Notes: a model not told the origin generated them from the sequence alone. A stretch of DNA of 64,000 bases from DATAGF01 sp963813355 (GCA_963813355.1 CAWEYS010000013.1:124001-188000); one strand, 5' to 3'; counted from the stretch's first letter, positions 1 through 8,654 are shown. Translations and numbers: made by a program.

Positions 1-1
1 C

Positions 2-688
2 TCCGGGGCGAGCGCCTTCTGCATCGTCGTGGCCGTGCGCGGGCCCGACCGGCGCCTCATGGACCAGGTCCTGCGCGCGGTCGACGCCATCCACGCCGAG
101 ACGGGCCTCGACGTTGACTGCTCGCTGGGAATCCTCACCCGCCCCCAGGCCGAGGCCCTGCGCGACGCGGGCGTGCACCACTACAACCACAACCTCGAGA
201 CGAGCCGCAGCTACTTCCCCCAGATCGTCTCGACGCACACCTGGGAGGAGCGCGCCGAGACGTGCCGCCTCGTCACCGAGCTCGGCATGAAGCTGTGCAG
301 CGGCGGGATCCTGGGGATGGGAGAGACCTGGGAGCAGCGGCTGGAGCTCGCCTACGAGCTGCGCGAGCTGGGGCCCGACGAGATCCCGCTCAACTTCCTC
401 AACCCGCGGCCGGGCACGCCGCTGGCGGGCCGGCGCCCGCTCGAGGCCCACGACGCGCTCCGCGCGATCGCGATCTTCCGCCTCGTCTTCCCGGACCGGA
501 TCATCCGCTACGCGGGCGGCCGCGAGCTCGTGCTGCGCGACGCCCAGGCCCTGGGCCTGGTGGGCGGCGTCAACGGGATGATCGTCGGCAACTACCTCAC
601 CACCGCCGGCCGGCCCGCGGCCGAGGACGTGCGCCTCGCGGCCGACCTGGGGATGCCGGTCGTGCCCGGCGCGCGCGCGGCCGACTGA
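2..688 (+). CDS. bioB: Biotin synthase BioB, C-terminal part (5' end outside window)
   Basis: Radical-SAM enzyme that inserts sulfur into dethiobiotin, the last step of biotin synthesis. The N-terminal CxxxCxxC cluster is upstream of the window. Visible family marks are YNHNLETS, the 2Fe-2S cysteines in DCSLGIL and KLCSGGILGMGE, the FLNPRPGTPL segment, and RYAGGRE, whose arginine is the unusual cluster ligand of the family. The reading frame is open from the first bases. It is first of a tight bioB-bioA-bioF-bioD-birA cluster; bioA starts 5 bases after its stop. Confidence 0.96.
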   Translation, partial: SGASAFCIVVAVRGPDRRLMDQVLRAVDAIHAETGLDVDCSLGILTRPQAEALRDAGVHHYNHNLETSRSYFPQIVSTHTWEERAETCRLVTELGMKLCSGGILGMGETWEQRLELAYELRELGPDEIPLNFLNPRPGTPLAGRRPLEAHDALRAIAIFRLVFPDRIIRYAGGRELVLRDAQALGLVGGVNGMIVGNYLTTAGRPAAEDVRLAADLGMPVVPGARAAD

Positions 689-693
689 CGGGA

Positions 694-1986
694 ATGGGCG
701 TCCGGGAGGTGCTGGCGCTCGACCGGGAGCACGTCTGGCACCCCTACGCGCCCATGCCGGCCGCCCAGGCGCCCCTGGTGGTGGAGTCGGCCGCCGGCGT
801 GCGGCTGCGCCTCGCCGAGCCCGTGGGCGGGGTGAGCGAGCTGGTGGACGGCATGTCGTCCTGGTGGTCGGCCATCCACGGCTACGCGCACCCGGCGCTC
901 GACGCCGCGGCGCACGAGCAGATCGGGCGGATGAGCCACGTCATGTTCGGCGGCCTCACGCACGAGCCGGCGGTGCGGCTGGCCGCGCGGCTGGTCGAGA
1001 TCACGCCCGAGCCGCTGCGCCACGTCTTCCTCGCCGACTCGGGCTCGGTGTCGGTCGAGGTCGCCGTGAAGATGTGCCTGCAGCACTGGCGCTCCCTCGG
1101 CAGGCCCGAGAAGCGCCGCCTCTGCACGTGGCGGGGCGGCTACTACGGGGACACCCTCCAGCCGATGTCGGTGTGCGATCCGGAGGGCGGGATGCACCAC
1201 ATGTGGGCCGGGGTCCTGCCCGACCAGGTCTTCGCCGGGATGCCGCCGGCCGGCTTCGACGCGACCGCCGACCCGGGCTACGTCGATCACCTCGAGGCCG
1301 TCGTCGCCGAGCATGCCGACGAGCTCGCCGCCATCATCGTCGAGCCGGTGGTCCAGGGGGCGGGGGGCATGCGCTTCCACTCGCCCGAGTACCCCGCCGC
1401 CCTGCGCGCGATCGCGGACCGCCACGACGTGCTGCTGGTCTTCGACGAGATCGCGACGGGGTTCGGCCGCACCGGCGAGCTCTTCGCCGCCGAGCACGCC
1501 GGCGTCGCCCCCGACGTCATGTGCGTGGGCAAGGCGATGACCGGCGGCTACATGACGATGGCGGCCGCCCTCTGCACCGCCGAGGTGGCCGAGGCGATCT
1601 CGGCCGGCGAGGTCCCGGTGCTGGCCCACGGGCCGACCTTCATGGGCAACCCGCTGGCGGCGGCGGTCTCCGCCGCCTCCATCGACCTGCTGCTGGGGCG
1701 CGACTGGCGCGGCGACGTCGCCCGCATCGAGGCCGGCCTGCGCGCCGGCCTGGCGCCGGCGGCCGGCCTGCCGGGGGTCGCCGACGTCCGGGCGCTCGGC
1801 GCCATCGGGGTCGTGCAGCTCGACCACGAGGTTGACGTGGCGGCGGCGACGCGGGCGGCGGTCGCGCGGGGGGTGTGGCTGCGCCCGTTCCGCGACCTGG
1901 TCTACACCATGCCGCCCTACGTGACCGGCGACGACGACCTGGCGCGCATCTGCGCGGCCGCCGTGGCGGCGGCGGAGGCCGGGTGA
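694..1986 (+). CDS. bioA: Adenosylmethionine-8-amino-7-oxononanoate aminotransferase BioA
   Basis: PLP-dependent class III aminotransferase (430 aa) making 7,8-diaminopelargonate from KAPA with S-adenosylmethionine as amino donor. Recognisable marks: HVWHPYAPM at the N terminus, MSSWWSAIHGYAHP, the YYGDTLQPMSV segment, DEIATGFGRTG, the PLP lysine in VGKAMTGGYM, and HGPTFMGNPLA. The ATG at 694 lies 5 bases after bioB. A longer frame exists upstream but overlaps bioB and has no homology. The stop overlaps the GTG of bioF, so the two are probably translationally coupled. Confidence 0.96.
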   Translation: MGVREVLALDREHVWHPYAPMPAAQAPLVVESAAGVRLRLAEPVGGVSELVDGMSSWWSAIHGYAHPALDAAAHEQIGRMSHVMFGGLTHEPAVRLAARLVEITPEPLRHVFLADSGSVSVEVAVKMCLQHWRSLGRPEKRRLCTWRGGYYGDTLQPMSVCDPEGGMHHMWAGVLPDQVFAGMPPAGFDATADPGYVDHLEAVVAEHADELAAIIVEPVVQGAGGMRFHSPEYPAALRAIADRHDVLLVFDEIATGFGRTGELFAAEHAGVAPDVMCVGKAMTGGYMTMAAALCTAEVAEAISAGEVPVLAHGPTFMGNPLAAAVSAASIDLLLGRDWRGDVARIEAGLRAGLAPAAGLPGVADVRALGAIGVVQLDHEVDVAAATRAAVARGVWLRPFRDLVYTMPPYVTGDDDLARICAAAVAAAEAG

Positions 1987-3161
1987 GCCGCACGGGCCTC
2001 GGCTGGCTGCCGGCCGCGATCGCCGACCTGGCCGACCGCGACCTCCTGCGCGTGCTCACCTACTGCCAGGGCGCGCCCGACGCGGAGGTGACGATCGACG
2101 GCGTGCCCCATCTCCTGCTCGCCTCCAACAACTACCTCGGGCTGGCCAACGACCCGGCCGTCGTGGCCGGCGCCCAGGCGGCCCTGGGCGAGTACGGCGC
2201 CGGCGCCGGCGCCTCGCGCCTGGTCACCGGGAGCCTCGACCTGCACCGGCGGCTCGAGCAGCGGATCGCCGCGCTCAAGAGCTGCGAGGACGCCCTCGTC
2301 TTCCCGACCGGCTTCCAGGCGAACGTCGGCACGATCCCGGCATTGGTTCAACGCGGCGACGTGGTGTTCTCCGACGAGCTCAACCACGCGAGCCTCATCG
2401 ACGGGTGCCGCCTGTCCGGCGCCGAGGTGGTGCGCTACCCCCACGGCGACGCCGACGCCCTGGAGGCGGCCGTCGTCGCGGCCGGCGCCGGCGGCCGGCG
2501 CCTGATCGTGACCGACACGGTCTTCTCGATGGACGGCGACCTCGCCCCGCTCCCGGCGATCGTCGCGATCGCCGAGCGCCACGGCTGCATGGTCATGGTC
2601 GACGAGGCCCACGCCACGGGGGTGCTCGGCGCCACCGGCGCCGGGGCGCTGGAGCACTTCGGCCTCGAGGGCCGCGTGCCCGTGGTCATGGGCACGCTCT
2701 CGAAGGCCCTCGGCGCCCAGGGCGGCTACGTGGCCGGCGACCGCGACCTCTGCGACTACCTGCGCACCCGCGACCGCGGGTTCGTCTTCACCACCGCCCT
2801 CGCGCCCGCGGCGGCCGGCGCCGCCCTCGCGGCCCTCGACGTCGTCCGCGACGAGCCCGAGCGCCGCGCCCGCCTGCGCGCGCTGGTGGCCCGCCTGGTG
2901 GAGGGCGCGCGGGCCCTGGGCTACGAGGTCCTGCCCACCGACTCGGCCGTGGTGGGCGTGCTCATCGGCGAGGCCGCCGACGCCCTGGCGGTCGGCGCCT
3001 CGCTGCGCGCGTCGCGGGTCTGGGCGCCCGCCATCCGGCCCCCGTCGGTGCCGCCCGGCACCGCCCGCCTGCGGCTGACCGTGATGGCCACCCACGAGGA
3101 CCGCCACATCGAGTGGGCTCTCCAGGCGCTCGCGGACGCGCGCACGCAGGTGGCGGCGTGA
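1983..3161 (+). CDS. bioF: 8-amino-7-oxononanoate synthase BioF
   Basis: PLP enzyme of the alpha-oxoamine synthase family (392 aa), condensing pimeloyl thioester with alanine to KAPA. Seen in the sequence: SNNYLGLANDP, GAGASRLVTGS, FPTGFQANVG, DELNHASLIDG, VDEAHATGVLG and the PLP lysine in GTLSKALGAQGG. The GTG start overlaps the bioA TGA (GTGA), and the stop shares one base with the bioD ATG. No pimeloyl-precursor genes (bioC/bioH/bioW) are in the window, so the pimeloyl source is not visible here. Confidence 0.96.
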   Translation: MSRTGLGWLPAAIADLADRDLLRVLTYCQGAPDAEVTIDGVPHLLLASNNYLGLANDPAVVAGAQAALGEYGAGAGASRLVTGSLDLHRRLEQRIAALKSCEDALVFPTGFQANVGTIPALVQRGDVVFSDELNHASLIDGCRLSGAEVVRYPHGDADALEAAVVAAGAGGRRLIVTDTVFSMDGDLAPLPAIVAIAERHGCMVMVDEAHATGVLGATGAGALEHFGLEGRVPVVMGTLSKALGAQGGYVAGDRDLCDYLRTRDRGFVFTTALAPAAAGAALAALDVVRDEPERRARLRALVARLVEGARALGYEVLPTDSAVVGVLIGEAADALAVGASLRASRVWAPAIRPPSVPPGTARLRLTVMATHEDRHIEWALQALADARTQVAA

Positions 3162-3967
3162 TGCTCGACGAGCCCGGGATCTTCGTCATGGGCACGGACA
3201 CCGGGGTGGGGAAGACCGTCGTCACGGCGGCGATCGCCCTCGCCGCCCGGCAGCGGGGCCGCAGCCCCGCGGTGCTCAAGCCCGCCCAGACGGGCGAGGA
3301 CGGGACCATCACCGGCGACGCCGAGTTCGTCGCGGCGCTGATCGGCCTCGACGAGCCCCCGGACGCCATCTGCCCCTACCGCCTGCGGGCGCCGCTCGCG
3401 CCCGCGGTGGCCGCGCGCCTGGAGGGGCGGCGCCTCGACCCCCAGGTCGTTGCGCGCGCATACAACGATCTGGCGGCGCGGCACGACCTGGTGCTGGTGG
3501 AGGCCGCGGGCGGGGCGCTCGTGCCGTTCTCCGACGGCGTCGACATGGCCGCCCTGGCGTCGATGCTCGGCCTGCCTGTGGTCGTGGCCGCGCGCCCCGG
3601 CCTGGGGACCCTCAACCACATCCTGCTCACGCTGGAGGCGCTGCACCGTCGTGGCCTCACGGTGCTGGGCGTGGTGGTCAGCGGCTACCCGGACGAGCCC
3701 GGCCTCGACCACCTCACAAACCCGGCGGCGCTCGCCCGCCTGACGCCGGTGCCGCTGCTGGGCGCCATCCCCTTCGACCCGGCCATCGACGTCGAGGGCG
3801 GCCGGCACGGCCGCCTGGCGGAGATCGGGCCGCCCGGGCTCGACCCGCTGCTCGGCGGGACGTTCTCGCCCGCCCGCTTCCGCCGCGCGGGCGAGGCCCG
3901 CCTCGCGGCGCTGACCGCCCACGACCCCGACCCTCACGAGGGGAGCCCCGTCCGTGGACCCCACTGA
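3161..3967 (+). CDS. bioD: ATP-dependent dethiobiotin synthetase BioD
   Basis: Closes the ureido ring of dethiobiotin from diaminopelargonate, CO2 and ATP. The N terminus carries the P-loop variant GTDTGVGKTVVTAA, followed by VLKPAQTGE (substrate-binding lysine region) and VEAAGGALVPFSDG. At 268 aa it is about 30 residues longer than a typical BioD. The extra C-terminal tail overlaps a small ORF that starts at 3954. ATG 3161 overlaps the bioF stop. Confidence 0.94.
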   Translation: MLDEPGIFVMGTDTGVGKTVVTAAIALAARQRGRSPAVLKPAQTGEDGTITGDAEFVAALIGLDEPPDAICPYRLRAPLAPAVAARLEGRRLDPQVVARAYNDLAARHDLVLVEAAGGALVPFSDGVDMAALASMLGLPVVVAARPGLGTLNHILLTLEALHRRGLTVLGVVVSGYPDEPGLDHLTNPAALARLTPVPLLGAIPFDPAIDVEGGRHGRLAEIGPPGLDPLLGGTFSPARFRRAGEARLAALTAHDPDPHEGSPVRGPH

Positions 3968-4043
3968 CGCCGCCCGCGAGTGGGCCGCCGAGCGCCTCGA
4001 GGCCGAGCGGCTCCGCGAGGAGGGGAAGCTGTCGGCGACCTGA
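3954..4043 (+). CDS. Possible 29-aa small protein between bioD and birA
   Basis: A GTG start preceded by a purine-rich GAGGGGAG, overlapping the end of bioD, opens a 29-residue frame (VDPTDAAREWAAERLEAERL, then REEGKLSAT). The product is strongly helical and charged, without a signal or membrane segment. Its TGA overlaps a CTG that could start birA (CTGA at 4040-4043), which would give an unbroken chain of coupled genes. I recognise no family. It may be a real microprotein or only the remnant of the bioD-birA junction. Confidence 0.35.
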   Translation: MDPTDAAREWAAERLEAERLREEGKLSAT

Positions 4044-5008
4044 CCTCCGAGCGCCGGGGGCGGGTCCTCGCCGCCCTCGTGCAGGCCGGGCCCGGCGGCG
4101 TCTCGGGCGAGTCGCTGGCGGCCGAGCTGGGCTGCTCCCGGGCGGCCGTTCACCGGCACGTCGAGGCGCTGCGCCGCGAGGGGCTCGGCGTGGCCGGCGG
4201 CCCGGACGGCTACCGCCTCGACGCCGAGGCCGACCCGGTGGTGCCGATGCTGGTGGCCCCGCGGCTGGGCCCGCCGCTCGCGGGCCCGGTGATCTGGCTC
4301 GCCGAGGCCGGCTCCACCAACGACGAGGCCATCGAGCGGGCGCGCGGCGGCGCGGCCGAGGGGCTGGTCGTGGGCGCCGACCGCCAGAGCGCGGGGCGGG
4401 GCCGGCGCGGGCGCCCCTGGCGGTCGGCCGCGGGCCACGGCCTGCTCGTGTCGGTGCTGCTGCGCCCCGGGGTGCCGCCGGTCGACGCGGGCCTGCTCCC
4501 GATCGTCGCGGCGGTCGGGGCGGCCGAGGCCCTGGGGCCCGAGGCGCGGATCGTCTGGCCGAACGACCTCCTGATCGGCGGCCGCAAGGTGGCCGGGATC
4601 CTGTGCGAGATGTCGGCCGACCAGGAGCGCGTGCAGTGGGCGGTCGCCGGCATCGGCGTGAACGTCCGCTCGGCCCCGGCCCTCGACGACGCCCGCTGGG
4701 AGCCGGGCGCCCTGGCCGACCTCGGCGAGCCGCCGCGGCGGGCCGACCTGCTGGTGGCGCTGCTCGGGGCGCTGGGCCGCCGCTACGCCGAGTGGGTGCG
4801 CGAGGGCCCGGACGCGGTGCTGGCCGCGTTCGCCGCCCGGGACGGCCTGCGCGGCCGGTCGGTGGCAGTCAGCCTCGCGGGCGAGGAGGTGACCGGCGAG
4901 TGCGCGGGCACCGACGCCCTTGGGCGCCTCCGGGTGCGCACCGCGGCGGGGGAGCGCCTGCTCGGGGCGGGCGAGGTGGTGCGGGTGGGCCCGGCCGCGG
5001 CCGGGTAG
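3980..5008 (+). CDS. birA: Biotin--[acetyl-CoA-carboxylase] ligase BirA with N-terminal HTH
   Basis: Attaches biotin to carboxyl-carrier proteins and, with its N-terminal winged helix (SGESLAAELGCSRAAVHRHV), probably represses biotin genes. The catalytic part shows AGSTNDEAIERA, the biotinyl-AMP loop QSAGRGRRGRPW, VWPNDLL and GRKVAGILCE. GTG 3980 gives 342 aa, but the first 20 residues are low-complexity and homology begins near a CTG at 4040. That CTG overlaps the stop of the preceding small ORF and may be the true start. Being last in the bio cluster fits feedback control of the operon. Confidence 0.93.
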   Translation: MGRRAPRGRAAPRGGEAVGDLTSERRGRVLAALVQAGPGGVSGESLAAELGCSRAAVHRHVEALRREGLGVAGGPDGYRLDAEADPVVPMLVAPRLGPPLAGPVIWLAEAGSTNDEAIERARGGAAEGLVVGADRQSAGRGRRGRPWRSAAGHGLLVSVLLRPGVPPVDAGLLPIVAAVGAAEALGPEARIVWPNDLLIGGRKVAGILCEMSADQERVQWAVAGIGVNVRSAPALDDARWEPGALADLGEPPRRADLLVALLGALGRRYAEWVREGPDAVLAAFAARDGLRGRSVAVSLAGEEVTGECAGTDALGRLRVRTAAGERLLGAGEVVRVGPAAAG

Positions 5009-5011
5009 GGT
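5006..5011 (+). promoter_or_regulatory. -10 element (TAGGGT) of the acyl-CoA dehydrogenase gene
   Basis: TAGGGT, overlapping the birA stop, ends 7 bases before the ATG at 5019, the spacing of a leaderless transcript. No convincing -35 is visible. The same arrangement recurs at other starts in this window. Confidence 0.5.
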
Positions 5012-5018
5012 CGATTCC

Positions 5019-6197
5019 ATGACGACCGCCCCGCCGCTGGCCGGCAGCGACATCTACCTCACCGACGAGCTCCTCGGCGACGAGGAGCGCGCGGTGCGCG
5101 ACCGGGTGCGCCGCTTCTGCGACGAGGAGGTCGCGCCGGTCATCAACGGCTACTGGGAGCGGGCGGAGTTCCCCTTCGAGCTGGTCCCCAAGCTGGCGCG
5201 GCTCGACGTGTGCGGCGGCACGATCCAGGGCCATGGCTGCCCCGGCCTCAGCCCGCTCGCCGCCGGGCTGGTGGCGATGGAGCTGGCGCGCGGGGACGGT
5301 AGCGTGAGCACCTTCTACGGGGTCCACTCCGGGCTGGCGATGACCGCGATCGGGCTGCTCGGGTCCGAGGAGCAGAAGGACCGCTGGCTGCCCGCCATGG
5401 CCCGCCTGGACGCCATCGGCGCCTTCGCCCTGACCGAGCCGGACCACGGCTCCGACGCCGTCACCCTCGAGACGCGGGTGCGGCGGCTGGGCGACGGCTA
5501 CGTCATCGACGGCGCCAAGCGCTGGATCGGCAACGCGACCTTCGCCGACCTCATGATCGTGTGGGCGCGCGACGCGACCGGCGACGTGGGCGCCTACGTC
5601 GTGGAGAAGGGCGCCCCGGGGGTCGAGGCGCGCCTGATCACGGGGAAGGTGGCCAAGCGGGCCTCCTGGCAGGCCGACGTGACCCTGACCGACGTGCGCG
5701 TGCCGGCGGAGAACCGGCTCGCGGAGGCCTCGAGCTTCGACGACGCCGCGCGCGTGCTGGCCGCCGCCCGCCCGGGCATCGCCTGGGCGGCGCTCGGGCA
5801 CGCCGTGGCGGGCTACGAGGCGGCCGTCGCCTACGCCCTCGAGCGCGAGCAGTTCGGCACGCCGATCGGCGGCTACCAGATCACCCAGTACCGCCTGGCG
5901 AAGATGCTCGCCGACGTCACCGGGATGCGCCTGATCTGCGTGCGCCTCGCCGAGCTGGTCGGGCAGGGCGCGCTCACGCCCGCCATGGCGAGCCTGGCGA
6001 AGATGCACAACGCCGCCCGCGCCCGCGCCGTCGTGGCCGAGGCCCGCGACCTGCTCGGCGGCAACGGGCTGCTGCTGGAGAACCACGTCGCCCGCCACCT
6101 CGGCGACGTGGAGGTGACGGCGACGGTCGAGGGCACGGACGCGGTCCACGCCCTCATCGTGGGGCGCGAGATCACGGGGATGTCCGCGTTCAGCTGA
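5019..6197 (+). CDS. Acyl-CoA dehydrogenase, glutaryl-CoA dehydrogenase-like
   Basis: FAD flavoprotein of 392 aa that oxidises an acyl-CoA at the alpha-beta bond. Seen: FALTEPDHGSDA (FAD/substrate motif), GAKRWIGNATFAD, EREQFGTPIGGYQITQ, LLGGNGLL and the C-terminal VEGTDAVHALIVGREITG. The glutamate of that last segment occupies the catalytic-base position known from glutaryl-CoA dehydrogenases, and that subfamily is the best match I can name. Exact substrate is not decidable. The 2-base gap to the alcohol dehydrogenase suggests cotranscription. Confidence 0.88.
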   Translation: MTTAPPLAGSDIYLTDELLGDEERAVRDRVRRFCDEEVAPVINGYWERAEFPFELVPKLARLDVCGGTIQGHGCPGLSPLAAGLVAMELARGDGSVSTFYGVHSGLAMTAIGLLGSEEQKDRWLPAMARLDAIGAFALTEPDHGSDAVTLETRVRRLGDGYVIDGAKRWIGNATFADLMIVWARDATGDVGAYVVEKGAPGVEARLITGKVAKRASWQADVTLTDVRVPAENRLAEASSFDDAARVLAAARPGIAWAALGHAVAGYEAAVAYALEREQFGTPIGGYQITQYRLAKMLADVTGMRLICVRLAELVGQGALTPAMASLAKMHNAARARAVVAEARDLLGGNGLLLENHVARHLGDVEVTATVEGTDAVHALIVGREITGMSAFS

Positions 6198-6199
6198 CG

Positions 6200-7207
6200 A
6201 TGCGGGCGGCGGTCTACCACGGCGGCGGGAGGATCGAGATCGAGGAGCGCCCCGACCCGGTCGCCGGCCCGGGCGAGCTGGTGGTGAGGGTGCGGGCCTG
6301 CGGGCTCTGCGGGAGCGACCTGATGTCCTGGTACCAGGACCCGCGCGCCCCCCTGGTGCTCGGCCACGAGCCCGCCGGCGAGGTGGTGCAGGCCGGGCCC
6401 GGGGCCCCGTTCGCCGAGGGCGCGCGCGTCTTCGTGCACCACCACGTGCCCTGCATGACGTGCGCCCTCTGCCGGGCCGGCCGCCACACGCTGTGCCCCG
6501 AGTTCCGGCGCACGAGCATCGACCCGGGAGGGCTGGCCGAGCTGGTGCGCGTGCCATCGGAGAACGCACGCGCCGACGTGCTCCCGCTCCCCGAGGGCCT
6601 GCCCGAGTGGGCCGCCACCCTGATCGAGCCGCTCGCCTGCGTCATCCGCGGCCAGCGCTGGGCGGGCGTGGGCCCGGGCTCCCGCGTCGCGGTCGTGGGC
6701 GCCGGGGCGATGGGGCTGCTGGAGGTCCGCGCCGCACTGGCGGCCGGCGCGGCGGCCGTCGCCGCCGTGGAGCCGCGCGCCGACCGGCGTGCCCTGGCCG
6801 AGGCGGCCGGCGCGGCCGCGCTCGCCGCGCCCGACCCGGACGACCTGAGGGAGGTCCTGGGGGGCACCGACCTCGCCGACCAGGTGTTTGTCTGTACAAG
6901 CAACCGGGAGGCGATCGCCGGGGCGCTGCACCTCGCCGGCCCGGGGGGCGTGGTGCAGCTCTTCGCCCCGACGCCGCCCGGCGAGCTCGTCGGCCTCGAC
7001 CTGGGCGCGATCTTCTTCCGCGAGGTGAGCATCCAGTCCACCTACTCGGCGGGCCCGTTCGACACCCGCGACGCGCTCGCGCTGCTCGCTGCGGGGGCCG
7101 TCGACGCCTCCGCGCTGGTGTCGCACCGGCTGCCGCTCGACCGCGTGGAGGAGGCGTTCCGCCTGGCGCGCTCCGGGGAGGCGACCAAGGTGGTCGTCGA
7201 GCCGTAG
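6200..7207 (+). CDS. Zinc-dependent medium-chain alcohol dehydrogenase
   Basis: 335-aa MDR-family NAD(P)-dependent oxidoreductase. Catalytic-zinc ligands appear in ACGLCGSDL and GHEPAGEV. The structural-zinc cysteines are in PCMTCALCRAGRHTLCPEF. The Rossmann loop is VAVVGAGAMGLL, with glycines slightly different from the usual GxGxxG. It resembles sorbitol/threonine-dehydrogenase-like members, often annotated as sugar or polyol dehydrogenases, but the substrate is unknown. It follows the acyl-CoA dehydrogenase by 2 bases. Confidence 0.88.
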   Translation: MRAAVYHGGGRIEIEERPDPVAGPGELVVRVRACGLCGSDLMSWYQDPRAPLVLGHEPAGEVVQAGPGAPFAEGARVFVHHHVPCMTCALCRAGRHTLCPEFRRTSIDPGGLAELVRVPSENARADVLPLPEGLPEWAATLIEPLACVIRGQRWAGVGPGSRVAVVGAGAMGLLEVRAALAAGAAAVAAVEPRADRRALAEAAGAAALAAPDPDDLREVLGGTDLADQVFVCTSNREAIAGALHLAGPGGVVQLFAPTPPGELVGLDLGAIFFREVSIQSTYSAGPFDTRDALALLAAGAVDASALVSHRLPLDRVEEAFRLARSGEATKVVVEP

Positions 7208-7210
7208 GCT
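7205..7210 (+). promoter_or_regulatory. -10-like TAGGCT upstream of osmC-like gene
   Basis: TAGGCT overlaps the stop of the alcohol dehydrogenase and lies 34 bases before the OsmC ATG. The leader contains an AGAGGGGGA ribosome site. No clear -35. Confidence 0.35.
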
Positions 7211-7244
7211 GGGCGGGCACACGGACCGAACAGAGGGGGACGAC

Positions 7245-7691
7245 ATGGCCATGGCCGACCGCCGCGCCGAGGCGACCTGGGCGGGGAACCTCATCGAGGG
7301 GAGCGGCACCCTCGACCTGGTCTCCAGTGGGGTTGCGTCATCGCTGCCCATCACGTGGGCGTCGCGCACCGAGAAGGCCGACGGGCGCACGAGCCCCGAG
7401 GAGCTGCTCGCCGCCGCGCACGCCTCCTGCTACGCGATGGCCTTCTCCCACGCGCTCGCCACCGCCGGGAACCCCCCGGAGCGCCTGCACGTGACGGCCG
7501 TCGTCTCCCTCAACCCGAAGGAGGGCGGCGGCGTCGAGGTGACCGACTCGGCCCTCACGGTGACCGGCACCGTCCCAGGCCTCGACCAGGCGGGCTTCCA
7601 GGCGGCCGCCGAGGCGGGCGAGCAGGGGTGCCCCATCTCGAACGCCATCCGGAACAACGTCGCCATCACGGTGAAGGCCACCCTGGACTAG
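7245..7691 (+). CDS. OsmC-family peroxiredoxin
   Basis: 148-aa thiol peroxidase that reduces organic hydroperoxides. It has the two reactive cysteines of the family, in AAHASCYAMAFSHAL and in EQGCPISNAI, and the GTLDLVSSG...ASRTEKADGRTSPEELLAAA N-terminal architecture of OsmC/OhrA-like proteins. It is closer to OsmC than to Ohr. ATG 7245 has a strong GAGGGGGA ribosome site 6-7 bases upstream. It converges with the thioesterase gene after 21 bases. Confidence 0.92.
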   Translation: MAMADRRAEATWAGNLIEGSGTLDLVSSGVASSLPITWASRTEKADGRTSPEELLAAAHASCYAMAFSHALATAGNPPERLHVTAVVSLNPKEGGGVEVTDSALTVTGTVPGLDQAGFQAAAEAGEQGCPISNAIRNNVAITVKATLD

Positions 7692-7712
7692 CGTTCCGGG
7701 CAGGCCCCGGCC

Positions 7713-8132
7713 TCAGCCTCCGGCGGCCTTTCGCGCCACGCCGGCCTCGAAGCGGGCCCGGTCGACGACGAAGCGCTGGTGCCGGCCGGCGCAGATGCGG
7801 TCGGGGCCGTCGTCGGCCTGCGCCGAGAAGGTGAGCCGGCGGCCGTCGACCTCCTCCAGGCGCACGCGCACCGTTACCTCCAGCCCCGGCGGCGTGGCGG
7901 CGTCGTGGCTGAGGTCGACGTGCACCCCCAACGACATCTCGCCCTCGTCCAGGTGGGGGGCGATCAGGTCGATGCAGGCCCACTCCACCAGGCCGACCAT
8001 GAAGCCGGTCGCGAGCACCTCGGGCATGGCCGCGAAGCCGGGCGACTCGGGGTAGAGGTGGGGCACGGTCTTGCCGACCGGCACGACGAACCGCAGCTCC
8101 CCCTCCAGGCCGGGAGCGAGGCTCGCCTTCAC
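7713..8132 (-). CDS. Thioesterase-like hotdog protein
   Basis: 139-aa single hotdog domain of the fluoroacetyl-CoA-specific thioesterase-like (FlK) group. Seen: KTVPHLYPESPGFAAMPEVLA at the N terminus, then the central helix GFMVGLVEWACIDLI and LGVHVDLSHDAATPPG, whose histidine is typical of this family. The GTG start overlaps the stop of the cupin gene (GTGA), indicating coupling. Substrate unknown; a detoxifying or editing acyl-thioesterase is the usual role of the group. Confidence 0.85.
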   Translation of the reverse strand: MKASLAPGLEGELRFVVPVGKTVPHLYPESPGFAAMPEVLATGFMVGLVEWACIDLIAPHLDEGEMSLGVHVDLSHDAATPPGLEVTVRVRLEEVDGRRLTFSAQADDGPDRICAGRHQRFVVDRARFEAGVARKAAGG

Positions 8133-8488
8133 GGCCGCGCCCGGCCCACCAGGGCCGTGCAGAGGAAGCCGAGCGGCTCGTCGCCGAGGGCGGTGAGCTG
8201 GTGGGGCTCCTCCGAGGCGACGAAGACGGCGTCGCCCGGGCCGACCTCGGCGACCTCCTCCCCGAGCAGCGCCTCGGCGCGCCCATGGAGGATCACGATC
8301 GCGTGCTCGTGGGGGTGGCTCTCGAAGGCGGAGGACCCGCCCGCGGGGATGCGGAAGTAGCGCAGCTCGACGTCGCGGGCGCCCTCGTCGGCACCGATCA
8401 GCGTGTGGCGCTCGGCGCCGGATGCGTACTCGCGCGGGGCCACCCCGTCCCAGCTCCAGTCCCCCGCGCGGCGCCTCACCAGACCCAT
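8129..8488 (-). CDS. Cupin-domain protein
   Basis: 119-aa single-domain cupin. The metal-site motif is FESHPHEHAIVILHGRAEALL, with GPGDAVFVASEEPHQL as the second cupin box. I chose the ATG at 8488 because the frame upstream runs into the tRNA-His region with no homology. First of a two-gene unit with the thioesterase. No enzymatic role can be assigned; many such cupins bind a metal and a small ligand. Confidence 0.85.
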   Translation of the reverse strand: MGLVRRRAGDWSWDGVAPREYASGAERHTLIGADEGARDVELRYFRIPAGGSSAFESHPHEHAIVILHGRAEALLGEEVAEVGPGDAVFVASEEPHQLTALGDEPLGFLCTALVGRARP

Positions 8489-8544
8489 GCAATGCACGTT
8501 ACCGGCCGCGGCTCGGGGGTGGTCGGGGCCCCCGCCGCACGCGC

Positions 8545-8550
8545 TACACT
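8545..8550 (+). promoter_or_regulatory. -10 element (TACACT) of the tRNA-His/tRNA-Leu unit
   Basis: TACACT lies 30 bases before the mature 5' end of tRNA-His, in the divergent region between the cupin gene and the tRNAs. The -35 is not obvious. Confidence 0.45.
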
Positions 8551-8580
8551 CCGCCGGGCGCGGGCTCCGGCCCGATACGT

Positions 8581-8654
8581 GGTGGGCGTAGCTCAGTTGG
8601 TAGAGCTCCTGGTTGTGGTCCAGGCGGTCGTGGGTTCGAGTCCCATCGCTCACC
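8581..8654 (+). tRNA. tRNA-His(GTG)
   Basis: Cloverleaf folds with acceptor GTGGGCG/CGCTCAC, anticodon stem CCTGG/CCAGG and anticodon GTG at 8615-8617. The base before the acceptor is G, so the G-1 specific to tRNA-His is encoded at 8581 opposite the C discriminator. CCA is not encoded completely. Confidence 0.97.

Noticed and set aside
592..1827. Long open frame on the minus strand opposite bioA (and similar ones opposite bioF, tig, clpX, valS, folC, rng)
   Set aside because: Very high GC removes stop codons from the complementary frames. The translations are Arg/His/Gly-rich without domains, and the opposite strand holds a clear conserved gene in every case.
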